DNA from: Candidatus Fermentibacterota bacterium
Lineage (GTDB): Bacteria; Fermentibacterota; Fermentibacteria; Fermentibacterales; JCC-6
Reading direction: 5' to 3'
DNA: 7,243 nucleotides
Assembly (NCBI GenBank): GCA_030607835.1
Contig: JAUWJE010000092.1
Location: forward strand, 1-7,243
The notes beneath the pieces were generated by a model. The model was given only the letters and a program-made list of their open reading frames with translations. It was not told the origin of the DNA and ran no database searches. The position numbers and the translations under genes are program-made. Below are positions 1 to 5,947 of this stretch, one piece after another; positions within the stretch are counted from its first letter, which is position 1, and the number at the start of each line of letters is the position of its first letter.

Positions 1-303
1 ACACTTGCTCATGCTCATTTCATTATGGAGAATTATGACGAAGCTCTTTCGATGCTTGATTCTGCGATAATGATAGAGGGTCTGTCGAACGATGCAATGG
101 GAAATGCTTACTATACGAAGTTTGCCTGCTACAGCAGGAAAGAAATGGATGAGGAAGCTGCGGAAGCTCTAGAAACAGCTCTTGCATTCGATCCGGATAA
201 TGCCCGGTACTGGGAACTTCTGGCAAGCACATACAGCAGACTTGGCCGTAGAAATGATGCCATCAATGCGATGCAGAAAGCAGAGGATCTTGGCTTAGAA
301 TAG
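1..303 (+). CDS. TPR-repeat protein, C-terminal part (5' end outside window)
   Basis: The frame is open from the first base, so only the last 100 residues are visible and the start lies upstream; the ATG at 25 is internal. The visible part is almost entirely tetratricopeptide repeats. About three helical pairs can be read: one around NYDEALSMLDSAI, one from AYYTKFACYSRKEMDEEA to ALAFDPDNA, and one from YWELLASTYSRLGRRNDAI to the end. They show the usual small residue, Tyr/Leu and Ala spacing and the 'FDPDNA' repeat boundary. TPR arrays are protein-protein interaction scaffolds; the partner and role cannot be told from this fragment. No catalytic domain or membrane segment is visible. A strong terminator 39 bases past the stop shows this is the last gene of its transcript. 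The family call is firm, the function unknown. Confidence 0.85.
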   Translation, partial: TLAHAHFIMENYDEALSMLDSAIMIEGLSNDAMGNAYYTKFACYSRKEMDEEAAEALETALAFDPDNARYWELLASTYSRLGRRNDAINAMQKAEDLGLE

Positions 304-342
304 CGTTATACAGCTGTTCACGTACTTGAATTGAATAATATT

Positions 343-373
343 GGGGAGGGATAATTCCCTCCCCTTTATTTTT
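343..373 (+). terminator. Intrinsic terminator between convergent genes
   Basis: A perfect 9-bp stem, GGGGAGGGA at 343-351 and TCCCTCCCC at 356-364 with a TAAT loop, is followed by TTTATTTTT (365-373). This is a textbook rho-independent terminator for the TPR gene ending at 303. Read on the minus strand the same stem is followed by a weaker AATATTATT tract, so it may also end the carboxylase transcript coming the other way. Confidence 0.9.
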
Positions 374-379
374 ATGAAA

Positions 380-396
380 CCGGGATTAAAACCCGG
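380..396 (-). terminator. Second hairpin straddling the stop of the biotin carrier gene
   Basis: CCGGG (380-384) and CCCGG (392-396) form a 5-bp stem with a 7-base A/T loop that contains the TAA stop codon of the biotin carrier gene (386-388). On the minus-strand RNA it lies just before the longer 343-364 stem, and only a short T-rich stretch follows it. It could assist termination or protect the 3' end of the carboxylase mRNA. It is too short to be a convincing terminator alone. Confidence 0.35.
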
Positions 397-700
397 AGAT
401 CTCCACAAGCAGCTGATCTTTCTTCACAGTATCGTCTTTTGAGACATGTATCTTACTGACAATCCCTTTGATGTTCGAGCAGATCTCATTGTGCATTTTC
501 ATCGCTTCAAGAAGCAGCAGTATACTTCCTGGCTCAACTGTATCTCCTTCAGATACAAGAATGTCAACAATTCCTCCAGGGATGAAAGCTCTGACTTCCG
601 AAGGATCAGGCGCTCCCTCAAATGCTTCAAGTGCTCCATCGGGAATTTCCGTTGAATATTCAGTACCATCGATATTTAGTTTTCCGAGTTTACTTTCCAT
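386..700 (-). CDS. Biotin carboxyl carrier protein / biotin-attachment subunit of an acyl-CoA carboxylase or decarboxylase
   Basis: A 104-residue protein with a biotinyl/lipoyl-attachment domain covering about residues 36-104. The acceptor motif EAMKMHNEI places the biotinylated lysine at Lys68. The usual conserved turns are present: PGG at 41-43, 'VSEGDTVEPGSILLLLEAMK' before the lysine, and GIVSKIHVSKDDTV after it. The protein carries the carboxyl group between active sites as carboxybiotin. The N-terminal 'KLNIDGTEYSTEI' resembles the start of the transcarboxylase 1.3S and methylmalonyl-CoA decarboxylase carrier subunits. The Pro/Ala-rich hinge common in those proteins is replaced by a short acidic stretch, so it is somewhat shorter than usual. 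The start is supported by AGGAGAGG just upstream. It follows the carboxyltransferase gene by 15 nt and is clearly in the same operon. Biotin carrier is near certain; the exact enzyme it serves is not. Confidence 0.93.
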   Translation of the reverse strand: MESKLGKLNIDGTEYSTEIPDGALEAFEGAPDPSEVRAFIPGGIVDILVSEGDTVEPGSILLLLEAMKMHNEICSNIKGIVSKIHVSKDDTVKKDQLLVEISGF

Positions 701-715
701 GAAATTCCCTCTCCT

Positions 716-2251
716 CTACAGAGGGATGTTGCCATGTTTATGGCCTACTTTGAAGGAATCCGCAACAGATAAAGCTTTGATAAAGGTGTCTCTGGTCATG
801 CTTGATCTTATGATAGTATCAACGTAGCCTTTCTTAGCGGCAACGTAGGGATTTGAAAACTTCTCTTCGTATTCCCTCACTTTTTCCTGCCTGCAAGCTT
901 CCGGATCGTCAGCCTCAGCTATCTCCCTGCGGAAAATTATGTTTGCGGCTCCTTCAGGGCCCATGACCGCTATTTCTCCGGATGGCCAGGAGGCAACAAA
1001 TGTTGCTCCGAGATGCCTGCTGCACATGGCTATGTAAGCGCCGCCATATGCCTTTCTCATTATCAGGGTCATTTTTGGAACCGTAGCCTCACTGTATGCG
1101 TAGAGTAGTTTTGCTCCATGTCTGATAACACCCGCATGTTCCTGGTCTATTCCGGGGAGATATCCGGGAGTATCAACCATTGTAAGCAACGGGATGTTGA
1201 AAGAATCACAGAACCTGATGAATCTTGCCGCTTTATCGGAAGCATTTACATCGAGAACCCCCGCAAGAACTCTTGGCTGGTTGGCAATTATTCCGATCGA
1301 TTTTCCGTCAAGCCTTGCGAATCCTACAACGATATTCCTTGCCCAGTGTTCGTGGACCTCAAGGAAATCTGAAGCGTCAACTATTCCCCGGATAATATCT
1401 CTGACACTGTACGCCTGTTTTCTGTCGTCAGGAATCACATCATCTCCAAGTGGATTGACTGGGGGAACTGTTCTATATACAGGAGGCTTCTCATTCGAGT
1501 TCGATGGAAGGAATGACAGCAGTTTTTTCAGAGTATCAAAAGCTTCCACTTCACTTTCAGCGTAGAAATGCGCATTGCCTGTAATAGAAGTCTGGGTAAC
1601 AGCACCGCCAAGTTCTTCCTGCGTGACTTCTTCTCCAAGGACTGTTTTTATCACCTGAGGACCTGTAATGAACATGTTGGATATTTTATTGACCACGAAA
1701 ACAAAATCGGTAAGAGCCGGTGAATAGACCGCTCCTCCGGCACAGGGTCCGAGTATTACGGAAATCTGAGGTATGATTCCACTCAAACGAGTATTCCGAT
1801 AGAAGATTTCACCATATCCACAGAGGGATTCCACACCCTCCTGAATCCTTGCGCCACCAGAATCATTGATTCCGATAAGTGGTATGTGAGCCTCCGCTGC
1901 AGTATCCATAACTTTTGTAATTTTCTTGGCATGGGCTCTGCCGAGGGATCCTCCGGCCACTGTGAAATCCTGAGCGAAGACAGCAACAGATCGGTTACTG
2001 ATTTTCCCGAATCCTGTAATAACACCATCTCCTGCGAGATCTTTCCGGTCCATTCCGAAATCTTTCACCGAATGCTCAACAAACAGGTCCGTTTCGAGAA
2101 ATGAGTCAGGGTCGAGCAGTAGATCTTCAATTCGTTCTCTCGCTGTATGTTTCCCTTTCTTTTTCTGTTTTTCAATAGCTATTTCACCGCCACCTTTCAG
2201 CTTACCTGAAAGACGAGCGAGAAAATCATTAACTGATTTCATAATTGACAT
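716..2251 (-). CDS. Acyl-CoA carboxylase beta subunit (carboxyltransferase), propionyl-/methylmalonyl-CoA type
   Basis: A 511-residue protein, the normal length for PccB/MmdA-type carboxyltransferases (about 510-530). It transfers CO2 between carboxybiotin and an acyl-CoA in the cytoplasm. Two crotonase-like halves are visible. The first has KGKHTARERI (32-41), the oxyanion-hole motif SGGARIQEG (131-139), GPCAGGAVYSPALTD (168-182) and MFITGP. The second has GYLPGIDQE, IRHGAKLLYAYSEATVPK, RKAYGGAYIAM and WPSGEIAVMGPEGAANIIFR, ending in a normal C-terminus. The ATG at 2251 is preceded by GAGGAG (2260-2265 on the minus strand) with 8-nt spacing; the in-frame ATG three codons later is too far from it. 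The carrier gene follows by 15 nt. No biotin carboxylase or membrane beta subunit is in the window, so it may belong to a propionyl-CoA carboxylase, a methylmalonyl-CoA decarboxylase or a transcarboxylase. The family is certain, the substrate and direction are not. Confidence 0.95.
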   Translation of the reverse strand: MSIMKSVNDFLARLSGKLKGGGEIAIEKQKKKGKHTARERIEDLLLDPDSFLETDLFVEHSVKDFGMDRKDLAGDGVITGFGKISNRSVAVFAQDFTVAGGSLGRAHAKKITKVMDTAAEAHIPLIGINDSGGARIQEGVESLCGYGEIFYRNTRLSGIIPQISVILGPCAGGAVYSPALTDFVFVVNKISNMFITGPQVIKTVLGEEVTQEELGGAVTQTSITGNAHFYAESEVEAFDTLKKLLSFLPSNSNEKPPVYRTVPPVNPLGDDVIPDDRKQAYSVRDIIRGIVDASDFLEVHEHWARNIVVGFARLDGKSIGIIANQPRVLAGVLDVNASDKAARFIRFCDSFNIPLLTMVDTPGYLPGIDQEHAGVIRHGAKLLYAYSEATVPKMTLIMRKAYGGAYIAMCSRHLGATFVASWPSGEIAVMGPEGAANIIFRREIAEADDPEACRQEKVREYEEKFSNPYVAAKKGYVDTIIRSSMTRDTFIKALSVADSFKVGHKHGNIPL

Positions 2252-2456
2252 TGTCAGATCTCCTCATGCATCTATTGCCGGGCAGAGAATTCAGTACAAG
2301 CTTTCAGAAGTATGAGAATTCTCCCGGTTTAGATATTTCAAAAAAGGACATTTACTCTTTACTAAATTGATCCAGCCACAGGTATAAGATAATTCAGATA
2401 TGTCATTGTGTGGTAGTCTGGAATTATTAACCCGGACTGGAATACAGAGCAGTTAT
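2252..2456 (-). promoter_or_regulatory. Leader/intergenic region upstream of the carboxylase operon
   Basis: These 205 bases between the lipoprotein stop and the carboxyltransferase start hold no credible ORF. They contain the ribosome binding site GAGGAG (2260-2265) and two copies of GAGAATTC (2285-2292 and 2314-2321, 29 bases apart). The second copy extends to the 10-base palindrome GAGAATTCTC (2314-2323). I see no convincing -35/-10 pair and no U-tract terminator for the lipoprotein gene, so readthrough from it is possible. Operator function of the repeats is speculation. Confidence 0.3.
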
Positions 2457-3233
2457 TTACCAGGACAATGTGCTGTCACACGGTGGTGCTTCAAGGATGG
2501 ACAGAGCTGGAATACTCTCTGGAATGTTGTTCTCCCATTGCAGTCCGGCAAGCAGTCTGATTGTGGAGAACATTCCACTTGCAGTCAATCCAAACGGAGT
2601 TGTTCCATTGATTTGCTCTCCTGCAAACACTACCCAGCCACGGTATTCAGCAGTTGCAGGTAACGAATACAGTATTACTGTGTGCCGCGAGAGAATTTCA
2701 GAGTCTGTCCAGTAATTAGCAATCTGCAGCACTGTTGTGATTTTGGAATACTCCAGATTGATAAAAGTAAGATCCGGTTTGTACAAATTTATGAGTCTGA
2801 GGAAAATCTTTTGCTGTTCCAGGGGATTTGTCCACAATGAGTCTTCATATTCTTCTATCAATCCTGAAGGAATGGAGACAGTATTTCCTGTTTTATCGGT
2901 CCATATCTGGATATGATCCTGATTCAGATCATAATGGAGATACATGTCGCTGATCACGCTCAGCAACATGTCATTTTCCACGGCTTCCAGAATGAGCTCC
3001 ATCTCTATAGACTGAATTATTCCCGGCTCTTCCTGCATCAGCATCGCTCCCGAAACATGATCTCCTCTTAGCGCGATAGTCCATGGAAGATCCGGTGAGG
3101 GGGCCAGGTTCCTAAAATTCAGAATAACAATTGGAGAATACTCCGGTTCCGAGGTCATATCCACAAGCGGCTCACTATCTTTACATCCGATAATGAGAAA
3201 CGCTGACAGGAGAAGAAACAGATATCTGGTCAA
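2457..3233 (-). CDS. Putative lipoprotein of unknown function (TTG start)
   Basis: A 258-residue protein with a short lipoprotein signal peptide: Arg3, a hydrophobic stretch at 5-15, and lipobox IIGC with the lipidated Cys17. It is therefore exported and anchored to a membrane. The start codon is TTG at 3233-3231, chosen because GGAGG (3239-3243) lies 5 nt ahead and because the first in-frame ATG (residue 26) would remove the signal peptide. The mature part has no motif I can name with confidence. The stretch YKPDLTFINL (151-160) and the C-terminal pattern with PFGLTASGMFSTIRLLAGLQW (213-233) and IPES loosely recall the second half of alkaline-phosphatase/phosphodiesterase-superfamily proteins. 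The metal-binding Asp/His residues of such enzymes are not evident, so an enzyme call is not justified. It lies upstream of the carboxylase pair on the same strand but 205 nt away, and is divergent from the MBL gene. Real gene: confident; function unknown. Confidence 0.8.
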   Translation of the reverse strand: MTRYLFLLLSAFLIIGCKDSEPLVDMTSEPEYSPIVILNFRNLAPSPDLPWTIALRGDHVSGAMLMQEEPGIIQSIEMELILEAVENDMLLSVISDMYLHYDLNQDHIQIWTDKTGNTVSIPSGLIEEYEDSLWTNPLEQQKIFLRLINLYKPDLTFINLEYSKITTVLQIANYWTDSEILSRHTVILYSLPATAEYRGWVVFAGEQINGTTPFGLTASGMFSTIRLLAGLQWENNIPESIPALSILEAPPCDSTLSW

Positions 3234-3238
3234 TTGCG

Positions 3239-3243
3239 CCTCC
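3239..3243 (-). promoter_or_regulatory. Ribosome binding site that fixes the TTG start of the lipoprotein gene
   Basis: On the minus strand GGAGG is followed by 5 nt (CGCAA) and then TTG. It is a full anti-Shine-Dalgarno match and leads directly into the signal peptide, so it decides for the non-ATG start. Confidence 0.8.
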
Positions 3244-3270
3244 AGAATTTATTTATTTTTGATACTTATT

Positions 3271-3278
3271 CAAATATA
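3271..3278 (-). promoter_or_regulatory. Possible -10/-7 promoter element of the lipoprotein gene
   Basis: The minus strand reads TATATTTG about 38 nt before the TTG start. It resembles both a sigma-70 -10 box (TATATT) and the Bacteroidetes-type TAnnTTTG element. No matching upstream element was found, so this is a weak call based on position and A/T richness in the divergent 3234-3385 intergenic region. Confidence 0.2.
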
Positions 3279-3371
3279 ACTCCTGTATTCAGCGGGAAGC
3301 ATGTTTTGTTTATAGAAATCCACCATATTCGAGGTTGCAGAGCCATGAATTCCTCAACATAGTCGAGCCTT

Positions 3372-3376
3372 GGAGG
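3372..3376 (+). promoter_or_regulatory. Ribosome binding site that fixes the GTG start of the MBL/beta-CASP gene
   Basis: GGAGG lies 9 nt ahead of GTG at 3386, which begins the sequence (M)KITFFGAARAVTGS expected at the N-terminus of this family. The longer reading from TTG at 3335 has no such site and would add 17 residues with no family counterpart. Confidence 0.8.
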
Positions 3377-3385
3377 TTCATAGAA

Positions 3386-4780
3386 GTGAAGATTACTTTC
3401 TTCGGAGCAGCACGTGCTGTAACCGGTTCGAAGCATTTGCTGGAAATTGCTGGAAAGAAAATACTGCTTGATTGCGGTTTTCACCAGGGACATCGCATTG
3501 AAAGTGAAGAACTTAACAGAAATTTCCCCTTTAATCCGTCTGAGCTGGATGCTATAATTCTTTCACATGCGCATATAGATCATGCGGGTAACCTTCCAAG
3601 TGTTGTAAAGAAGGGTTTCGGAGGTTTGATAACCAGTACTTTTGCCACGAGAGATCTCGCTGCAATCATGCTTCCAGACAGTGCTCATATACAGAAGTAC
3701 GATACCCAGTATCTGAACAAGAAGAGAAAGAAAAAGGACCTTCCACCCATTGAACCTTTGTATGACATGGAAGATGTGACGCGTACTCTGGAGCATTTCA
3801 TGTCCATTCCCTACAACAGACCATTTGAAATATTCAACGGGATAACTTTACGTTTTATCGAGGCGGGACACATCCTGGGTTCTGCACAGATTGAACTTAC
3901 TATCCAGGAAAACGGTCGTAAGCAAGTTCTTCTGTATTCAGGAGATCTCGGTCGACCGGGCCGACCGATACTTAGAGATCCGAACATGAATGTAAAAGCG
4001 GATATACTTATGATGGAGAGTACTTACGGTGGAAGGAACCACGAAGAAACGGAAGAAGCTCTGACTCGATTTCGGGATATAATAAACAGAACATTCAAAC
4101 TTGGTGGAAAAGTGATTATTCCATCTTTCAGTGTTGGCAGGACACAGGAAGTGCTTTACTATATCCACGAGTTAGTAGCGCGCAATGAAATGCCGGATAT
4201 GCCGGTATTTGTTGATTCACCTCTTTCTTTCGATGCAACAGAGATATACAAGATTCATCAGGAGTGTTTCGATACCCACATGCGTGAGTATCTTAACAGT
4301 GGCCAAAGTCCATTTCAGTTTGAAGGTCTTCGTTTCATACAGAGCGTTGGGGAATCAAAAGCGCTCAATCTGGATTCAAGACCGATGGTGATAATATCGG
4401 CTTCCGGAATGTGTGAGAATGGAAGAATTCTGCATCATCTGAAGAACAATATTGAGAGTAAGATAAACACTGTGCTGATCGTAGGATTCATGGCCCAGCA
4501 CACTCTGGGACGAAGACTTCTTGATGGAGTCAAACAGGTTAAGATCTTCGGAGAAGAGTACACCATGAGAGCTGGTCTTGAAGTGATTAACGGATTTTCC
4601 GCTCATGCTGATTCCGACGCCCTGGTTGACTATGCTGAAAATGTCGGTAAAGATGCGAAAGACATATTTCTTGTTCACGGTGAACTTGACCAGAGCGAGG
4701 TTCTTGCCAGACGAATCTTCGAGAGAATTGACATTGAACCTGTCATTCCCTCGATGGGAGAAACTTATGAAATACAATAA
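3386..4780 (+). CDS. MBL-fold/beta-CASP RNase-like metallohydrolase (CPSF73/TTHA0252 type)
   Basis: A 464-residue protein from a GTG start, the usual length for bacterial and archaeal RNA-specific MBL/beta-CASP proteins. The N-terminal metallo-beta-lactamase part carries LLDCGFHQG (27-35), the zinc motif HAHIDH (61-66), His162 in GHILGSAQ and Asp187 in YSGDLGR. The beta-CASP insert begins at Glu211 (MESTYGG), followed by PSFSVGRTQEVLYYI. The C-terminal part has SGMCENGRILHHLK, VGFMAQHTLGRRLLDG, then His407 in GFSAHAD and HGELDQ near the end. The complete set of two-zinc ligands predicts an active enzyme. Characterised relatives are single-strand-specific RNases, so a cytoplasmic role in RNA processing or decay is likely, though the natural substrate is unknown. 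No KH or other extra domain precedes it, unlike archaeal aCPSF1. It is first in a plus-strand series with the outer-membrane protein and kds genes, and divergent from the lipoprotein gene. Family certain, exact substrate unknown. Confidence 0.93.
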   Translation: MKITFFGAARAVTGSKHLLEIAGKKILLDCGFHQGHRIESEELNRNFPFNPSELDAIILSHAHIDHAGNLPSVVKKGFGGLITSTFATRDLAAIMLPDSAHIQKYDTQYLNKKRKKKDLPPIEPLYDMEDVTRTLEHFMSIPYNRPFEIFNGITLRFIEAGHILGSAQIELTIQENGRKQVLLYSGDLGRPGRPILRDPNMNVKADILMMESTYGGRNHEETEEALTRFRDIINRTFKLGGKVIIPSFSVGRTQEVLYYIHELVARNEMPDMPVFVDSPLSFDATEIYKIHQECFDTHMREYLNSGQSPFQFEGLRFIQSVGESKALNLDSRPMVIISASGMCENGRILHHLKNNIESKINTVLIVGFMAQHTLGRRLLDGVKQVKIFGEEYTMRAGLEVINGFSAHADSDALVDYAENVGKDAKDIFLVHGELDQSEVLARRIFERIDIEPVIPSMGETYEIQ

Positions 4781-4848
4781 CATGCGGATCTTCTGGAACA
4801 ATATACGCAGTATCAGAATACATCGGTTGTTGATTATGAACAGCAAAC

Positions 4849-4853
4849 AGGAG
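4849..4853 (+). promoter_or_regulatory. Ribosome binding site of the outer-membrane protein gene
   Basis: AGGAG, 5 nt before the ATG at 4859. It supports this start although the resulting signal peptide has no basic residue at its N-terminus. Confidence 0.7.
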
Positions 4854-4858
4854 ACATA

Positions 4859-5947
4859 ATGACCGTATTTACCTGCATTCTTCTTGTACTCTCGGGAAGC
4901 TTCCCGGATTTTATTCCCCCACCCACGGGAACGGGAGATGAGATCCTGCCCCTTACTCCCAGAGCTTTTGGAATGGGAGGAGTCTGTGCTGGCGTTCCTG
5001 ATTCAACCAGCTTTTCAATGCTTAATCCTGCTGCTTCAGCATGGTCTTTAAACAGTGGTGTCTGTTTTGGTGGAAGATACAGTGAAGGTGATGTGCCTGC
5101 CTGGGATAACAGCTTAGGGTTTCCTCTCATATCAGCCATAGTTCCTCTTCCCGGACGAATTGTGGTTACTGCAGCTATTGATGGAAAAAGTAGACTTAAC
5201 ACCGCTGAAGAGATAATCTTAGATGACTTTACAGGAGACCTGTCCTGGGCAGGCGGGCGCGTTGAGTCCTATGCTGGATTGTCGGGCAGAGCTGCTGACT
5301 GGCTAGCGTTCTCTTTTGGTGGACGTTGTACTTTCGGGAGTATTGTTTCGGACGTAACACTGATTCCTGATGCTCCAGATTACCCGACGAAAGAAATCGA
5401 ATACAGGGATGATGTTAGCTTCAGACAGGCCTGGGGCGGAGTATTTGGTCTTTTCGTTAATGCAGATCGTTTTGGACTGGGATTCTCCATTTCAACTGAC
5501 AGAAAAGGCATACTTGATATTCACCGAGATTACGTTTATTACGATCCCGATAGTTCAAGTCAGATGTATACAATTCCAGGTGAATTAAGCGCTGGAATTT
5601 CTTTCAGACCATTAGATCGGTTGCTTATTGGTCTTGATATCTTCTCCAGAAAATCACTCGATGTATTAGATTCCCACACGGATTCGGGTACAATTATCTC
5701 AGCTGGATCAGAAGTGTACATTGGAAGCGGATTGATTGCTCGAACCGGTTACAGCCATATGAATGGGCTGTGGAGGGATGGCGCCGACAGATTCACCGTT
5801 GGCGCTGGATTGGTTTTCGGAAATGGTTCAGCAGGAATAGACTTATCCACAGGATACCAGTTCTGGAGAAATATTCAGGATGAGTTCCAGAAGGAAACTG
5901 TAATATTCATTTCATTATGGGCTACTGAGAAATGGCTGGGAGAATAG
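4859..5947 (+). CDS. Outer-membrane beta-barrel protein, PorV/FadL-like
   Basis: A 362-residue protein beginning with a short hydrophobic segment (about residues 3-13), probably a signal peptide though it lacks the usual Lys/Arg. Residues 32-58 carry the diagnostic pattern LTPRAFGMGGVCAGVPDS followed by LNPA, typical of the N-terminal plug/first strands of PorV, PorQ and FadL-related barrels ('...GMGGA..A..D...S..NPA'). The rest is Gly- and aromatic-rich with alternating hydrophobic residues, for example LAFSFGGRCTFGS, FGLGFSIST, LLIGLDIFSR and VGAGLVFGNG, as in barrel strands. The last strand is near VIFISLWA. It is thus predicted to sit in the outer membrane as a channel, transporter or secretion-associated barrel; the cargo cannot be predicted. 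It starts 78 nt after the MBL gene stop and its end overlaps kdsB by 16 nt, which suggests co-expression. Barrel class is good, subfamily and function uncertain. Confidence 0.8.
   Translation: MTVFTCILLVLSGSFPDFIPPPTGTGDEILPLTPRAFGMGGVCAGVPDSTSFSMLNPAASAWSLNSGVCFGGRYSEGDVPAWDNSLGFPLISAIVPLPGRIVVTAAIDGKSRLNTAEEIILDDFTGDLSWAGGRVESYAGLSGRAADWLAFSFGGRCTFGSIVSDVTLIPDAPDYPTKEIEYRDDVSFRQAWGGVFGLFVNADRFGLGFSISTDRKGILDIHRDYVYYDPDSSSQMYTIPGELSAGISFRPLDRLLIGLDIFSRKSLDVLDSHTDSGTIISAGSEVYIGSGLIARTGYSHMNGLWRDGADRFTVGAGLVFGNGSAGIDLSTGYQFWRNIQDEFQKETVIFISLWATEKWLGE

Noticed and set aside
468..827. Plus-strand ORF of 119 codons opposite the biotin carrier and carboxyltransferase genes
   Set aside because: It is a reverse-strand shadow of two strongly conserved genes, with no protein motif of its own; the same holds for other antisense frames across 716-2251 and 3386-4780.
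2415..2438. Imperfect inverted repeat AGTCTGG/CCGGACT after the lipoprotein gene, considered as its terminator
   Set aside because: It has a 10-base A/T loop, one non-Watson-Crick pair and no T tract on the minus strand.
3259..3289. TTGATA followed by TGTATT as a plus-strand promoter for the MBL gene
   Set aside because: The spacing is 19 bases and the -10 match is poor; a promoter is expected in 3234-3385 but cannot be fixed by eye.
4767..4859. 30-codon ORF between the MBL and barrel genes, starting inside the MBL gene end and overlapping the barrel ATG as TAATG
   Set aside because: It has no ribosome site at its start and no recognisable protein features; the TAATG junction is probably chance.
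4778..4861. The MBL and barrel genes are in the same frame with no second stop between them, raising readthrough or a fusion
   Set aside because: The MBL protein ends at the normal family C-terminus (IPSMGETYEIQ) and the barrel gene has its own AGGAG and signal-like N-terminus.
5907..5920. TCATTTCATTATGG occurs both at 15-28 and at 5907-5920
   Set aside because: Both copies lie inside unrelated coding sequences in different contexts; a single 14-base match in 7 kb is within reach of chance.
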